From Eimeria necatrix (lineage: Eukaryota > Apicomplexa > Conoidasida > Eucoccidiorida > Eimeriidae): a DNA stretch of 64,000 nt. The translations under genes and the position numbers were made by a program. The notes below the pieces were generated by a model that was not told where the DNA came from, ran no database searches, and saw only the letters and a list, made by a program, of their open reading frames with translations. The stretch spans positions 160,620 to 224,619 of the forward strand of contig NW_013654875.1 of assembly GCF_000499385.1 (NCBI RefSeq), written 5' to 3'. Shown one piece after another: positions 11,746 to 23,736 of the stretch. The first letter of the stretch is position 1, and each line of letters starts with the position of its first letter.

Positions 11746-14142
11746 GCAACACGAGACGCGACATTTGGAAATGCCAAGGTTATCCAAATTTCATGGGATG
11801 GCATTTCTGAGTCATATAGAGGCAGGCTTCAAGACTGCACTGTTTCACACTGCAAACTGTATACACTTACCGTTGGAGAAGTGGAGCATCCGCCAAGGAT
11901 GCAGAATGGCTTCCCCTCCCGGTATTCTGTCCTGTGTCTTCATCCTAGCTTCACTCTGTGTAGCGCGTATTCATATGAAAACAATGAAACCGCTTCTCAT
12001 TAAGCGAACTCATTCTGCATGGTATGTAATTTTAGACTTCGCACCCCAAATGCTTCTTCTGAAATGTACTTCTACCTACGAGCCGGCAAAGCCCCGCTCA
12101 AGCATCGTAGTGACGATTCAAGAGTCTGTTGATATAAAACACGCGATTGGCTAGGCGACAAGCTACGACTCTTGCCGCCCAGGAAGTTTCGTGTACACAC
12201 CTGACAAAGCTATTTAGCTGCACAGGGACGGAAATTACGATAATGTTACATAACATGCGTCTGTAGTCGGCACCTTCTTTAAAGGCGCGCTACTCAGTCG
12301 TAAGAGAAAGAATAAGCTTTGCTGCGTCTCTCGGGGCTTTGAAGTTTGCCAAAGGTAATAGCGCTGTGAAAATGTAGATTTGAAACAGTCTGATGTGACA
12401 AAACTTGACGAAGCCTCCGCATTAGGCGATGAAGGCAAGCTTCAAGCCTTCAGTTGTAATACAAATTCATGAAGTCTTACAGTAGCATCTTAAGCAAATG
12501 CACACTTCCATTGCCTATGCCACTTTGGAAGCGTTCAAAACGCAGTTTTAAATTTAAGTTTGCGGCGTGAATTCACACCTTGCAACTGCAGATGCGAATG
12601 CTTTTTCTTATTCCAGAAGATTGACACACTGAAGTCTGCTCGGCCCACGCCATATATAATTCGGCGATCACTGAAAGCTAAGCTGAATCTAGGAAAAGCC
12701 GTAGTGAGATAGGAGGGCGCATTCTGCCCTTGCAACCATAGTCCGGCCATTTGCTGATACCTAAAAGCGTAGTGGGCACTGCAAGCCGATGCGACCTGCC
12801 ATTTATTGAGAAAATAACTTTCCATGATACTTCCCGACATGCACGGCATGCTATCCATCATTCGGAAGATAAAAGCAGCCGAATATGCTCGGAGCTTTGG
12901 TGGGTGCAAGGGTTGTGATGCCCAAAGGGTTTTGTCTGCTCCTTCCTTTCAGGGCCTGGCTCAGGCGGAGGTTTCAAAATCCCAAATTTAGGTGCAGTAT
13001 ACCTAAAGTAAATTCCACGGAGACATGTTTCTTTGTAGAATGCTAAAGGCCGTTATATGCCAGTTTATGCAAGCCCCTGCCCCCGTAACGATTTCGCAGG
13101 GCTTGAAAGCGCGACCCTTGCTTGACAGGCGTCTTCCTCTTTTCAACGCATATTTCAGCCCATTTTGTTCCGCGAAAAAAAAGTGGCGGCTTGCATACCA
13201 CTATATTGGAAGGACGCAAATGCTGTGGTAGTCTAGCCTAAGGGGGCACCATGAAGCGCACCTGTCTGTTCTCAAGTTAAACTGCTGTGGGTGCCCCCGA
13301 CTCCGAGATGCGATTTCTGGGTTTACTTGGTTTTGTGTTTGCTTGACCGCTCTACGAAGACCATGATGGTACCTTCCCAACTCCACGGTTTGGGCTCCGG
13401 CAGCCAGAAACTTCTGCTTCAAGAGCTGGCTGCTTCCACGAATGCAGTCGTATACATATTTCTGCAGGCTTCTTGTCATTTCACAACAAGCGAGAACATG
13501 CCAAATCAAGTGCTCCGAATGCATTGTTCAAAGTATGAGAACCGGAATCGATGCCGCGGCTGTCAACAGTGTAGCTTTGTAGGCGGTCTAGGCTCAGTGT
13601 GCTCAGTGGCAGCCAATATCTTGACAGACAGTCTTGAGCACGGAAGCAGGCAACTAGAACATAATTCGAGACACTGGAAGGCTTAATTAAGATAACATTA
13701 ACATGTGAACAGTCCTTCTTGGTCCAGTCCTACGGAGGATGCAACAGCCTTCCGTGCAATATTTCGACACAGTCCTTCGTAGTGAGGCAGGCAACTACAA
13801 CATGATGTCATGTATTGAGAGGCCAGATTAGGATAGCAATAATTTGCGAATATTCCTTTTTGGCCCGGTCGCAGAGGAGGAGAAACGCAACGTCCTTCCT
13901 TGCGTGCAAATGGCCGCGACATGTGGCCATCCTTTGAAACGTCAACTCCCCAGGTTATCTGCCGCTGCTGGATTCTTTTAAACTTTGACTTAATACAGAG
14001 GTTAGGTTTTTCAAATGAATGCTGATGCAGCTTAGCTGGAGCAAGCCTCAGAGCGTCCCCAAAAACAAAGCACATTCAGCCCTAATGGCGGGAATGTGCT
14101 TTGTTTTCTTCTAAACAGCGCAAAGCATCTGTATTCAGGAGC

Positions 14143-14587
14143 AATCACACCTTATGAGAGGCGTTTCGAAAACTTTCCAATGGGAGCTTTGCTGCTGTTC
14201 AGTGGGCTGGAATTTGTGCTTTACGGACTGCGCATGGCTGGGCGGCTCTCCCTGGTCTCACCTGGTATAAGCACCTCGGAAGATAAATTCCAATCACACC
14301 TTATTAGGAATGTTTTGAAAACTTCCCAGCGGGAATTTTACTGCTGTTCGGTGAGTTGGAATGCATGCCACATGGGCTGCAGCATGGCTGGGCTGCTCTT
14401 CCTGGTCTTTGGAATAAGCGCCTCGGGAGATGAAATCCAATCACACCTTACTAGAAATGTTTTGAAAACTTCCCAGCGGGGATTTTACTGCTGTTCGGTG
14501 AGTCGGAATGCATGCCATATGGGCTGCAGCATGGTTGGGCGGCTCTTCCTGGTCTCATTTGGAATAAGCGCCTCGGGAGATGAAACC
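14143..14587 (+). repeat. Three tandem copies of a 147-149 bp unit
   Basis: Copies start at 14143, 14292 and 14439, each beginning AATCACACCTTA. The second and third are the most alike. Single diverged copies lie at about 7010-7130 (+) and 28790-28930 (-). The period between copies 2 and 3 is 147 (49 codons), so one plus-strand frame stays open through all three (14096-14686). I do not call that frame a gene. Confidence 0.8.
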
Positions 14588-14838
14588 CGGCAGTGCACAG
14601 CAGTTACGCAAAACAGACACGACTTCACCAAGCAGCGAAAAGAGAGTGGTGAGCCCGTACTCATATTCTTGTCCCAATGTATGTGAGGACCGTCAACTTG
14701 AGCTGCGTGTCGAACGCGCACACCTACTAGCAGCTTCTTCCCGTTTTCCCTTTCCTTTCTTTCCCTCACTTTGTTCTCTTACTCCCATTGGATTTTTCCA
14801 AGCACTTTTTGTGTGTTTCAGTTTTTGCAATTTTTCAG

Positions 14839-15032
14839 CATGTCTCGCCTTGATTTGCTGGCGTGCTGTGGGGGGCTGCTGTAGGAGCCTCAGGGGCCAC
14901 TTCAGAGACAGTCCCCAATAAATCTTTGACAGTTGGATCCTATTAATCATCACCACAACGGACTGAATGCAAGATCATTATTTGATCAAGCAGTCACAGC
15001 CTCAAAGCCTGTGAATAAAACTGATGCTGAAC
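14839..15032 (+). pseudogene. Decayed SAG exon-1-like relic, copy 2
   Basis: Starts with an ATG and a recognisable MSRLDLLAC signal-peptide beginning, then meets stop codons. A KTDA segment near 15020 marks the old exon end. No exons 2-5 follow. The relation to the relics at 7395 and 28305 is clear from a shared stretch beginning GAATGCAAGATCATTA. Confidence 0.6.
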
Positions 15033-15337
15033 TGCAAACAGTGGAACTGTGCTACGTAGACTCAGCTGCAATTTGATCTATGACTGCGTGCCAAAAGACA
15101 TGGGCGTTCATGGCCAATTTCGCCAACAGATTAAGGTCGGTCTTTTTGTTTCTTTTGTCCTAACGCGTTTGAAATCCCACCAGCCTGGGGTATTCGGGGT
15201 CGCTCAGGTCACACATTGCTCGCTGCACCGGGCAAAAGAAAAGTAAAGTGGGGGATTAACAAAGATATGCCTCTCGCTAGATGACATAATTACGTTTCTT
15301 TAAAACATCGCATTTCGCAATGTGGGTGAACAGTTGA

Positions 15338-15363
15338 ACACACACACACACACACACACACAC
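15338..15363. repeat. CA dinucleotide microsatellite
   Basis: About 13 uninterrupted CA units. Shorter GT/CA runs occur at the equivalent distance 5' of other type B genes (for example near 42385 and 36895), so the run is an expansion of a conserved spot. Confidence 0.9.
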
Positions 15364-15537
15364 CTTTCCCTAGCATATGGTAACTAATTCAATGATTGCT
15401 CACTCCAATAGGCCAGCAAGAGCGTGCGCACCCAACTCTTCAAACGTTTTGTGTTGAAGCTACACAAATTTGAATACTGAGTCAAAATGTTAGCCCATTC
15501 TAGCGCAGATGGAGGGACAACACCGCCCTCTAGCTGT

Positions 15538-15633
15538 CAGCTGGGATTGTCACCTCAATGAACCGTTAGTTGCAGCTGGGATCGTCACCTCAATGAGCCG
15601 TTAGTTGCCCTTTGCAAGCGCCCTTTGCAAGCA
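15538..15633 (+). promoter_or_regulatory. Type B upstream box, tandemly duplicated
   Basis: The box (CAGCTGGGATTGTCACCTCA and following) is present twice with a 35 bp period, at 15538 and 15573. It is followed by a 13 bp duplication (CCCTTTGCAAGCG) at 15608-15633. The proximal copy lies about 142 nt before the ATG. This is the only type B gene in the window with a doubled box. Confidence 0.55.
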
Positions 15634-15741
15634 CGCATTTGTTCCTCGATATTTGCATACTTTTATACCGTCGCCTGTCGACCTGCGTGCGCTCGTCCAC
15701 TTTTTTCTTGTTGACCCTTCGGTTACTTGCGTTTTTCCTCA

Positions 15742-17368
15742 ATGTCTCGACTCAGTCAGTTGGCGTGCTACGCCGGGCTCATCGCTGGAGCAACGGCACC
15801 GAATTTTTCAGCAGCAGTCTCAATTTGGTCAGCTACAGTTAATCCGCACGGCAAGAGCCTAGACATAGGGCTACCTTCCTTCGCTGACGCGGGAACTGCG
15901 CCTGCTGCCGATGACAAGACTGACGGTAAATTAGGAGTGTGGACTGGAGAACAATGATTTTCGAGCTAGGCTCGGGTACATTGTTCTTTGTAGGCGTTCT
16001 CAAATTGATCAGCGCCTTCATGTGAAGAAAAATATAGTGCTGCCACAATAGTAGTCCAGAATATTTTTCTGTCGCCTTTGGTTTGGTCAGCAAACGTAAT
16101 GCCACGCTGTTTTTGGATATTTTCAAGACGAGCGAGTACAACTAGAAGCGTGGCTTGTCCTATTTGTCCCTACTCAGAGTGCTTACCCGTTCTAAATAAA
16201 CTTCGAGTAGAAGGGTTGAATAATTTGTTGAGCGAGCTAGCTAAAGCAGAAGAAAACGATGTTACCTCAAGTCTTCAGCCCTCAAAAAAGCTTGGGGACA
16301 AAACTAAAGTCACCGAAATCGCAGTGGAACTTGCGGGAGAAGATAAAAACTGTGCAGCAACAAATGCAGCGGCATCACCGGTAAGATTTACGACGCCAAA
16401 TTTTCGCTTGAAGCATTCGAAAAAGCCGTTATTCGCCGACTCCTTAGGAGTTTGCGTGCATTTACTCACCAATTGGAAGTTTTTATGGACTGCAGAAGGA
16501 GAGTAACTTTAAATCTCGCATTGCTGTCATTCGTCGTGTAGTTGATAGTGCGTGTTTTTTGTTGGTGCGCAGTATTCTGGACTTGTAATTACTTTTGATT
16601 ATTCTACGGCGTTCGACTGCGAGGCTCTGATCAATGAGTCTTTCACTGCAGGGCTGAGCCATCTTCAACAGTCCGCTTGCTTTAGCTTTCCCACCTTAAG
16701 CATATATTCCACTTTCCTGAAACTTCTGCTGGGGCGCAGGCCTCATTTCTTCTTGCTTCCCTTTGGGACGCAAACGCACGGCAGATTCTTTCTTCCTCGA
16801 TCCTCCTCGCCTACCATGGAACTATGTTTTGGTCTGTTCGTCTGAGCTGTCGTGCTAACTCCGCTAATCTGACCACTGATTGCTTCTTTGTGCAGGGCGA
16901 ACTACGACGCATCGGATGAAGCCGCCAAAATGGGGAAGGCTCCACTGGACAACCTAGCAGCAAAGAATCTTGCGCGAATGGTGTCCACTAAGGCGAAGAA
17001 AGTGGCGTGTGCCGCCACTACAGACTGTGAACAGGGTAAAAACGTTCTATTTTGCTACTTCATAGAGCCTTTGGAGGAGGATGAAACGAAGCCAATTGAG
17101 TAAGTTTTTCAATACTAATTACAGGCGCATTTTCGCCTTCAACAAAAATTACTCTAAATCACCATCTTACAGTTATATACAGCATGATAAGGACCATATA
17201 TTTGGGCATAAAACTTTGGTCAAACTTCAAGACCGAACACTGCATATTTCTTTTTGCAGGGCTGATGTGTACGAGGCGCTGTTAGAGCGACAGCGGGGCT
17301 CAGCGTGGATAACAGTTCCTGGCATTACAGCCGCACTTTTCTCCCTTGCGTTGATTTTGTTGAGCTGA
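15742..17368 (+). CDS. SAG-family surface antigen, type B, five exons, intact
   Basis: About 265 residues. Exons 15742-15925 (MSRLSQLACYAG signal peptide), 16178-16380, 16573-16670, 16896-17099 and 17260-17368 (TGA); phases 1,0,2,2. Exon 2 is 9 nt shorter than the 212 nt typical of its relatives, a whole-codon difference. The cysteines are ECL, KNC, FDC, ACAATTDC and FCYF. The exon 3 donor reads CA/GTCCGC, and joining there restores frame into ANYDAS. The last exon starts ADVYEALLERQRG and ends in a GPI-type tail. It is the type B member of the second module, downstream of the relic at 14839. Confidence 0.87.
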
Positions 17369-19708
17369 ACACGGTAAAGAACGCCAAAAGAAATTTCATA
17401 GCGATCTTAAGCTCCCGTCATTACGTGGCGTTGAGTGTGGCTGCATACGGAAAGGAAGCCTGTACGGTGGTGCATCACATCCAATATCTAAAAGCTTGAC
17501 AAAGCACTGGGAATGCTTTTCTCATGTAGGCTGAATATGTTACGCGGATTCAACCCCTGAAACTGCACTTACCCGTCGATTCTTCTTTCCGATATTTTAT
17601 TAAAGAAGAGTGAGGAATCATGTTGCCTTTTTTTTACAGTGCCAACAGCGCCTCATGTGGACGGTGCCAAAACAGCCGACTCCAACGTGTTAAAGCGTAG
17701 AAAGCACGATGGAAGTCTCTCGAAGGAATGTATGACAATGCGTTCCAACATACGTCACGTTTAAATCGAAAACTATCTGCAATTTCTGCTAGCTATGTTT
17801 TAACTGCTTTCACTTTTCTTGACTCCTATTCGATCATTTCACGGCAATGGACATTTAGTCCAGCAGTAGATGAAGGTATGTCTCCTATTAACAGCACAAG
17901 CGATGAGAAAGCTTGCATATAAGAAGAGCACAATTTCAAGGAAATCCATACGTTACTGTCGTTCGCAGTTGTAAATTCTTGCCTGCACATACAAGTTTTA
18001 TTCGTTGTGCAGCTTTCATTTGTCACTTGATTTGGAATCAAATCCTGCATTTATGGATTCACTTCATATTTCTGCGCTATTAGCTGTTTAGGATAATTTT
18101 ATGAGCTGAGCCCTTCAACGGTGCTGAGGATGATATGGTACCTTAGTCCACCCTAAACCGTCAAAGGGTGCATGGATTGCACGGGGCTTTGGCCAAGCTT
18201 ACGTTGAAAGCTTTCGCTCCGCTTGGCTCGGCCCTTGTTAGGAGTGCACACAATCTTTCCTCTCTTTGGCGCAACTATCGTCACATGCGCATGTGTCATT
18301 TTTTCACAGCGCTCTTCTATACCTAAGGGCTAGGTGAAGCAAACAATACCGCACATGGCAGCCAACAGGCCTTCTGGCTGAGAGCTTCATTATGCACGTA
18401 GATGGGCCCTAGAATGCAAATACGGCCACTCCATAGCTACATGTGGTTTTACCTAGAATAATTTCAAGCCGTCAGATGCCTGTTGTGTTGGATGCCTCAA
18501 AGCTCACATGCGTGTAAGAAATTAACACGACAGATTTCAGCCAGCCAGGAAGGTTCACAACAAAGCCCGTGGCCGCTTACGCGTTTTGTTACAATTCATG
18601 TATTCAAAGAGTGCCTTCATGTATTTTTATAGCGGTAGGCGTTTATTATCAAGATTTGATGTGCGCACCACAAAAGCATTAAGCGTCGCAGTGGGAAACG
18701 AGGCATGTGTGAATAAAACCGAATGAGTTATCTTGAAGTTGACGAGCTTTTCTTTGACACGACGCAATAAATTCTCGGCTTGTCAAGTAAGTTCATTCAG
18801 GCAGCTCAGTATCCGGTGTCGCTAGTAGTTGCTGAGCTATGTGGTACTGTAGCAGCCTTCCTGCTTCTTTAAGGGGCCAGGAAATTGTTTGAATGAGAAG
18901 CCGGCCCGTAGAAGTATCGGTAAAGGTAAAACTCCCCTTGAAGAACATCGATCTACACGGCGGGTGGACAGCGTGCATGGTGTCTGAGCATTTTCTGAGG
19001 TCTTTAGCTCGGCTAAGTGAATTTTAAGTAACAGTTTGAGCCGCTTGTTTTAGTGTACGTTGGAGGCTTTGTGTTCGAAGCCCTCCGAGCTGCCAGGTCG
19101 CCATGCGCTCACCCCGTTACTGGACCCCCACCGGACCGCGCTAGCACGAGTGGCATTTTCTTTCAAATCAGCAGCTCCGCAATACCTCTCACTATAGGAC
19201 TTTTATATCCTTAATGGTTTCTATGTAGGATAATTTTTTACCTATTTCGGTCCCCTTAGTGTGGATGGGTGGTGCATGGGGTGCATGGACCGCTGGTGAC
19301 TCCTCTGGTCGCAGCAGCCGGCGTATATATCTTTGTAAAAGAAAGACAAAATGACAAGCTAATGAATACTGTAACGTTTACCCCAAATGTTGGTAGATGT
19401 GCTGGGATGGTCGAAACAGGCTCCTAAATATGCTGGGGGCAAGACGTCGTAAAGGTCCCCAAGGCTCAGCGCACACAACCCGCATGAGGCGGATAGAAGA
19501 CACGAAAGCACTAAAACCAACGGCATTAAAGACACCTTGCGCTGGGGATGTACACCTTCAAAATCACAGGTTAAAAGGAGGGACACGTGGAAAAGACGGC
19601 TACCTTGTGCACGCTCAAATAAGCACAGAACTCCGATACAGGTACATACTGAAAGGTAGAGATGCTGTAAAACCGGTCAACAGAAACAAAGTGAGGTGAA
19701 CTACTTAG
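17369..19708. other. Spacer between oppositely oriented SAG groups
   Basis: No SAG exon or other gene recognised. SAG genes to the left run on the plus strand and those to the right on the minus strand, so this stretch contains the axis of the large inverted arrangement. Short open frames are unsupported. Confidence 0.5.
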
Positions 19709-20619
19709 TGCTTGAGGTGGCTAAGTCCAGCTGTGTGAGTTGCCCGGATCAAGGCGCTGCAGTCGATATTCATGTTGAATGCGAATGGAATAACGAGACC
19801 GGGATACTGCAGAGCTACACCACTCCAACCACTTTACAAGCCCCTTGTGCATAAGGATACCAGGAAGTTTTTCCTCTACGCTTCAAGGCCAACCAGTTTA
19901 CGTGGTGCCGCAAAGTAAAGCTAGCACTGCACTGCAGCCGATACAAAAAGCCCAAAAGTCACACCTTCTCCCAAATTACAGGTAGATGCCTCGGCACCCG
20001 CAAGTTCTATTGCAATTGTGTGAGCATTGGTGTCTTCCGGGTCGCGCTCTTGGATTTTCTTGAGGTTTTCGGTCACTTCACTGTCATCCGCCTCAGTGAG
20101 GGCTTTCAGCATGTCCCCGAGGTTTTCCGTTCTTAGGGTATTTATGATATTCAGGCACGCTAAACATGGTAAGATAAAACAAGCTGAATTGAAGTACAAT
20201 TACATCGCTGCACTTTTACCCATTGGACCACCCAATAGCCGTTAGGAGTACATGGATCGGCCTGCGTTGAAGCATCCGAATGCAATTCATTAAAAAAGAT
20301 GACACTTGGGATTAAATTGCACTAGATTAGAAAAACCTTGTGTGCATGCACAGCTTCGGTAGTCCGACATATCTTCACAGACCGCACTGTGGCTGAGGCC
20401 AGCATAGCGTAATTCACTAGCTTTCGTTTGCTGTTCACCCTTAGTTTTGTGTTCGGCAGTGGGAGGCTGTTCTTGACTGGGAATAAGTTAATTAGTACCA
20501 AGGCAGTTCTCATGAGAATCCTTTGTACCAGAGCGGAGGGAGAGCGCCAATGAGAAGTATGTTGCGACCGCACTGCCGAGGACGCCAGCGTAGCAAGCCA
20601 AGAAGGCTACGCTACTCAT
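19709..20619 (-). pseudogene. Type A SAG pseudogene, exons 1-3 only
   Basis: Exon 1 at 20619-20439 has a good signal peptide (MSSVAFLACYAG) but an in-frame TAA after about 43 codons. Exon 2 starts at 20159 and is open, but its 3' end is shortened and has no donor in the expected phase. Exon 3 at 19806-19709 is readable (YPGLVIPFAF, DCSALI), yet the sequence diverges exactly at its end and the usual GTCCGT donor is gone. Exons 4 and 5 are missing. The breakpoint at the exon 3 boundary suggests a deletion or rearrangement. Confidence 0.75.
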
Positions 20620-21387
20620 TGGGGGACAGCAAGCCTATTGTGGACTAAATGATAGCACATTAAGCCCAAAAACGTATGGTTGGAAGGCAAAAGGGCTAAG
20701 AAAACGGAGATTTGGAGTGTGTAGGATTTGATCGCAACGACTGTGGTTTGCCTGCACTGAGCCGGTGGGGACCTTTTTGACACCTAGATCTCAGCATCCA
20801 GTGACCCAGAAGCTTGCTTGAACTGCTCCACAGCATCCGTAATTCCTTATAAAGAAAGTAGAGCGTCTGATTAACGCATTTGTTTCACAAAGGTACGCCA
20901 GTCCCACTATATATCGCAATTAGTCACCGATAATGTAGTGCACAGACACTACAATGGGGCTGGTTAGTGCTCTAATTTTTTTTAAATTATTTATTTTTTT
21001 ATTATATTCTAATAAAAATTTAGAGAGGATAGCTAGCCAGCGACCTACGAGGGGTCGCAAGACTGGAGGAGGACAGGGCCCTCTTACCAGACAAAAAGTA
21101 AGAGAAATCGATTATTATTTTATATGCACACGTGAATTCGTGGAATTGCGTGGAGACTGGGGCTGGAGACAGCGCCGGCGCCAGGCAAGCCTCCCTCCCT
21201 TAGGGACTAGGAGGCGAGCTCCCAGGAGGGCGCGAAACAGACAGACAGATTTTGAGAAACTCAAGAATTTGTGTTCATAATTGCAATAGCTATAGTTTCT
21301 AGGAAATGGACTTGCGTAGGGTGCAGTCTATAGGCCCTGCCCAAGGGACAGAAAGCACGTAGTCGCAGCTGCGGGCGCAGTGCACTA

Positions 21388-21440
21388 CAATGCGCGCCTG
21401 CATTATTTGTAGTGTGCAATGCGCGCCTGCATTATTTGCA
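21388..21440. repeat. Tandem duplication, 30 bp period
   Basis: CAATGCGCGCCTGCATTATT occurs at 21388 and again at 21418. Confidence 0.8.
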
Positions 21441-21840
21441 CACATCATCCTGAGTAAGGAGGCAGAATTCCGCAACGACAATTTTCCTATTTAGAAACCC
21501 TTAAGAATATAAAATGTGCATCAGAGTCATTGTGAAACTGTTAGCAGGAAAGGGAACGGTACACCTGGTAGCAGGGTCCGGATAGGATGATGATGGCTTG
21601 GGGTGAGCGGATGGTGACCTGCAACTCGAAGGGCTTCGAGGACAATACATCTGAAACGGATAGAACACTTGAAAAGAACTAGACAGGTTGGCTCACAATT
21701 TGCTTAATATTTGTGAAGACAAGCTGCAGAGTCCAAAAAATGGCAGCATGTCGCATTCGCTCGCGGCATGGGAGGGTTCTTGTAGTGCCTGGCACTACAA
21801 TTGACCTTCGTCGTTATCCCTCGAGGCTTAATAGTGCGAA

Positions 21841-21900
21841 AGGCATGAATAATATTAAATATATTAAGGCATGAATAATATTGAATATCTTAAGGCATAA
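21841..21900. repeat. Short tandem repeat, 26 bp period
   Basis: AGGCATGAATAATATT starts at 21841 and 21867, with a partial third copy at 21893. Confidence 0.8.
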
Positions 21901-22399
21901 GGCACAGCTGGATAGCGGAAAATCATAAACGGGAACTCGCGCCAGCCGGCCCGCACCGGGCAAAGGGCTGGACGCGAGGCCGGTGCCGCAACTCAGGCAT
22001 TGACCCTCAGCAAGGGTCAACACCAGTTCTATTATTCTGGGTTTCCTGAGCCTTACAATAATATGAACTCAACTGTACATGATTATTTTGATGTTGAAGT
22101 CGTTGACCATTATTACAGTGCTTTCATCCTAGTCAGACTCGCTCGAGATCATACGTAGTAACAGTGTAGTCGCCGACTCACTACACCTGTTCACTACAGT
22201 TCTTGTACATTTACAGATGCTTCTTCTGGCCAACTTCTTACGAAAAGAATCTTACTGTTCTTTAACCATCCGATTACCTTATAGGGAAAAACTATTATTA
22301 TCAAACGTGGTGAATAAAACCAATTTGTATCGATTTTTATCCCACTTCGTCACGCTCCTGCGCTCGAGATTGGTCGTCGGCACCGGAAACAGTACCTCC

Positions 22400-23677
22400 G
22401 TGCTTTTGGTCGACAGTAGAAACGCGAAATTACTGGCCGCGGCATTATTAAATGGAGCCTGTGTAACGTAGTATGTGCCTGTTGACGGGTCGAAGCTGGA
22501 CATGCGGAGTAAAGGCAATAGTAGTCATGGCAGAACGGATGAAAGGCAAGACAAACTCGTAGGCAGATGCAGATCTGGAAAACCAGGACGACCACAAATG
22601 TGAATAGGTAAGGCAATTGCCAATATGAAGCATGCACATGTAAAAGCATAATTGCGACACAAGTACGAACGGGCACAGCTGGTGATGAGAGTGGTAAAGG
22701 AAAACGAAATGGATTCAACAGTTGACACTTTGTGGTGGCTGAGTCCAGCTGTGTAATTAGCCCGGATCAAGGCGCCGCAGTTGAATTTCGTACCGTGTGA
22801 GAATGGAATTACGAGTCCGGGATATTGCAGAGCAACGGCATGACAAATGCCTTATATATTCCTTTGAACAAGCGACAAAAAATTGCACTTTTACAGTGCC
22901 TTTGGGCTGGGATGTTTACAGATGCAACTGTAGGGGACTGTGAATCAAGTTAGCGCTGTACTGTTCCGCTGGTGCTAATGCCGTACCGCTCCCGCATTTG
23001 CACTTTCTGCTCAGTTTCATGTAGCTGAATCTTCACACGAGATCTTTTCTGCAACGTTTATAGCAGTAGGGCTTTCGCAGTAGGGCTTTCCAGATCCTTC
23101 TCTTGAATTTTCTTGAAGCTTTCAGTCAACTCATTGTCTTTTGCCTTGGTGAGGGCTCTCGACAGGTCTTTGAGGTCTTGTGTTCTCACGGTGTTTATGT
23201 GGGCCAGGCATTCTTGAAGCGGTGGTAACACAAGTTGAATGGAAATGCAGCTATATTTTCGCAGCGGCGTGTAGTGGGTTGTCCAGTAGTCATCTGATGC
23301 ATGGGCAGACTTGAACTGAAGTGCCACTGGGAGATCATAACACCGAAAGCATTTGTGAAAAAAATTGCACAGGAATGCATTGCGGCCGTCATAATGTGTA
23401 AGCATATACCCAGTAGACCCGTATATCTCCACAAATCAAACTATGGGTGGGGCTATCTCAGCAGCATTCACTTGCCGTTCTCATCTATAATTCACCATCA
23501 GTTTTGTCTTCGGCTGTTGGCGGCGTTTGCTCAACGGACACAAGCAATTTTGAGCTAAGACGATTTTCCTGAGAACCTGTTGCGGCAGAGCAGGCAGAGT
23601 GCGCCACTGAGAACTCTGGGGCTGCAGCATGTGGAGAGCGCGTCAGCATAGCAAGCAAGCAAACATCCACGAGTCAT
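22400..23677 (-). pseudogene. Type A SAG pseudogene with multiple lesions
   Basis: Exon 1 (23677-23496) is 182 nt instead of 181, so the signal peptide is out of frame with the rest. Exon 2 (23212-22987) is 226 nt instead of 212 because a 14 bp stretch is duplicated in tandem near 23070-23097; a further TGA lies downstream. The exon 3 acceptor (start 22824) reads CAA instead of CAG, and the exon 4 acceptor (22501) reads CAT. Exon 4 loses SAG similarity after about 22400, before its cysteines, and no last exon was found. It follows the type B gene at 26065 on the same strand. Confidence 0.85.
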
Positions 23678-23706
23678 CGCGGGGAAGTCAGCTTGCTAGC
23701 AAGTGA

Positions 23707-23736
23707 TGTATTTTACTTGCTAGCAAGTAAAATACA
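23707..23736. repeat. Perfect 30 bp palindrome
   Basis: A self-complementary sequence centred on TTGCTAGCAA, with no loop, 30 nt upstream of the pseudogene start codon. A partial direct copy of its core (CTTGCTAGCAAGT) lies immediately to its left. Function unknown. Confidence 0.85.

Larger units (their letters stand above)
11880..15060 (+). repeat. Segmental duplication unit, copy 2
   Basis: Homologous to 5000-7620 (+) and to 28290-31140 (-). It starts soon after the last exon of the type A pseudogene, as the third copy starts soon after the type A gene at 31249. It lacks the polypyrimidine tract but has expanded the 147-149 bp unit to three copies (14143-14587). It contains the second exon-1-like relic. 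No functional gene was recognised between 11746 and 15741. Confidence 0.55.
20940..22300. other. Compositionally distinct island of unknown origin
   Basis: Differs from the surrounding array. It has an AT homopolymer-rich start (20975-21020), then a GC-rich stretch (21150-21240) with AGGCGAGCTCCCAGGAGGG-like sequence, and another GC-rich patch at 21930-22000. It contains small tandem duplications at 21388-21440 and 21841-21900. It has no SAG homology and interrupts the space between two type A pseudogenes. An inserted mobile-element fragment is possible, but I recognise no protein domain or terminal repeats. Confidence 0.35.

Noticed and set aside
14143..14587. CRISPR-like array
   Set aside because: The 147-149 bp units are directly adjacent, without spacers, in a eukaryotic genome.
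23485..23670. Open frame that looks like an intact SAG first exon
   Set aside because: It starts at a non-ATG codon; the real ATG at 23677 is out of frame because of a one-base insertion.
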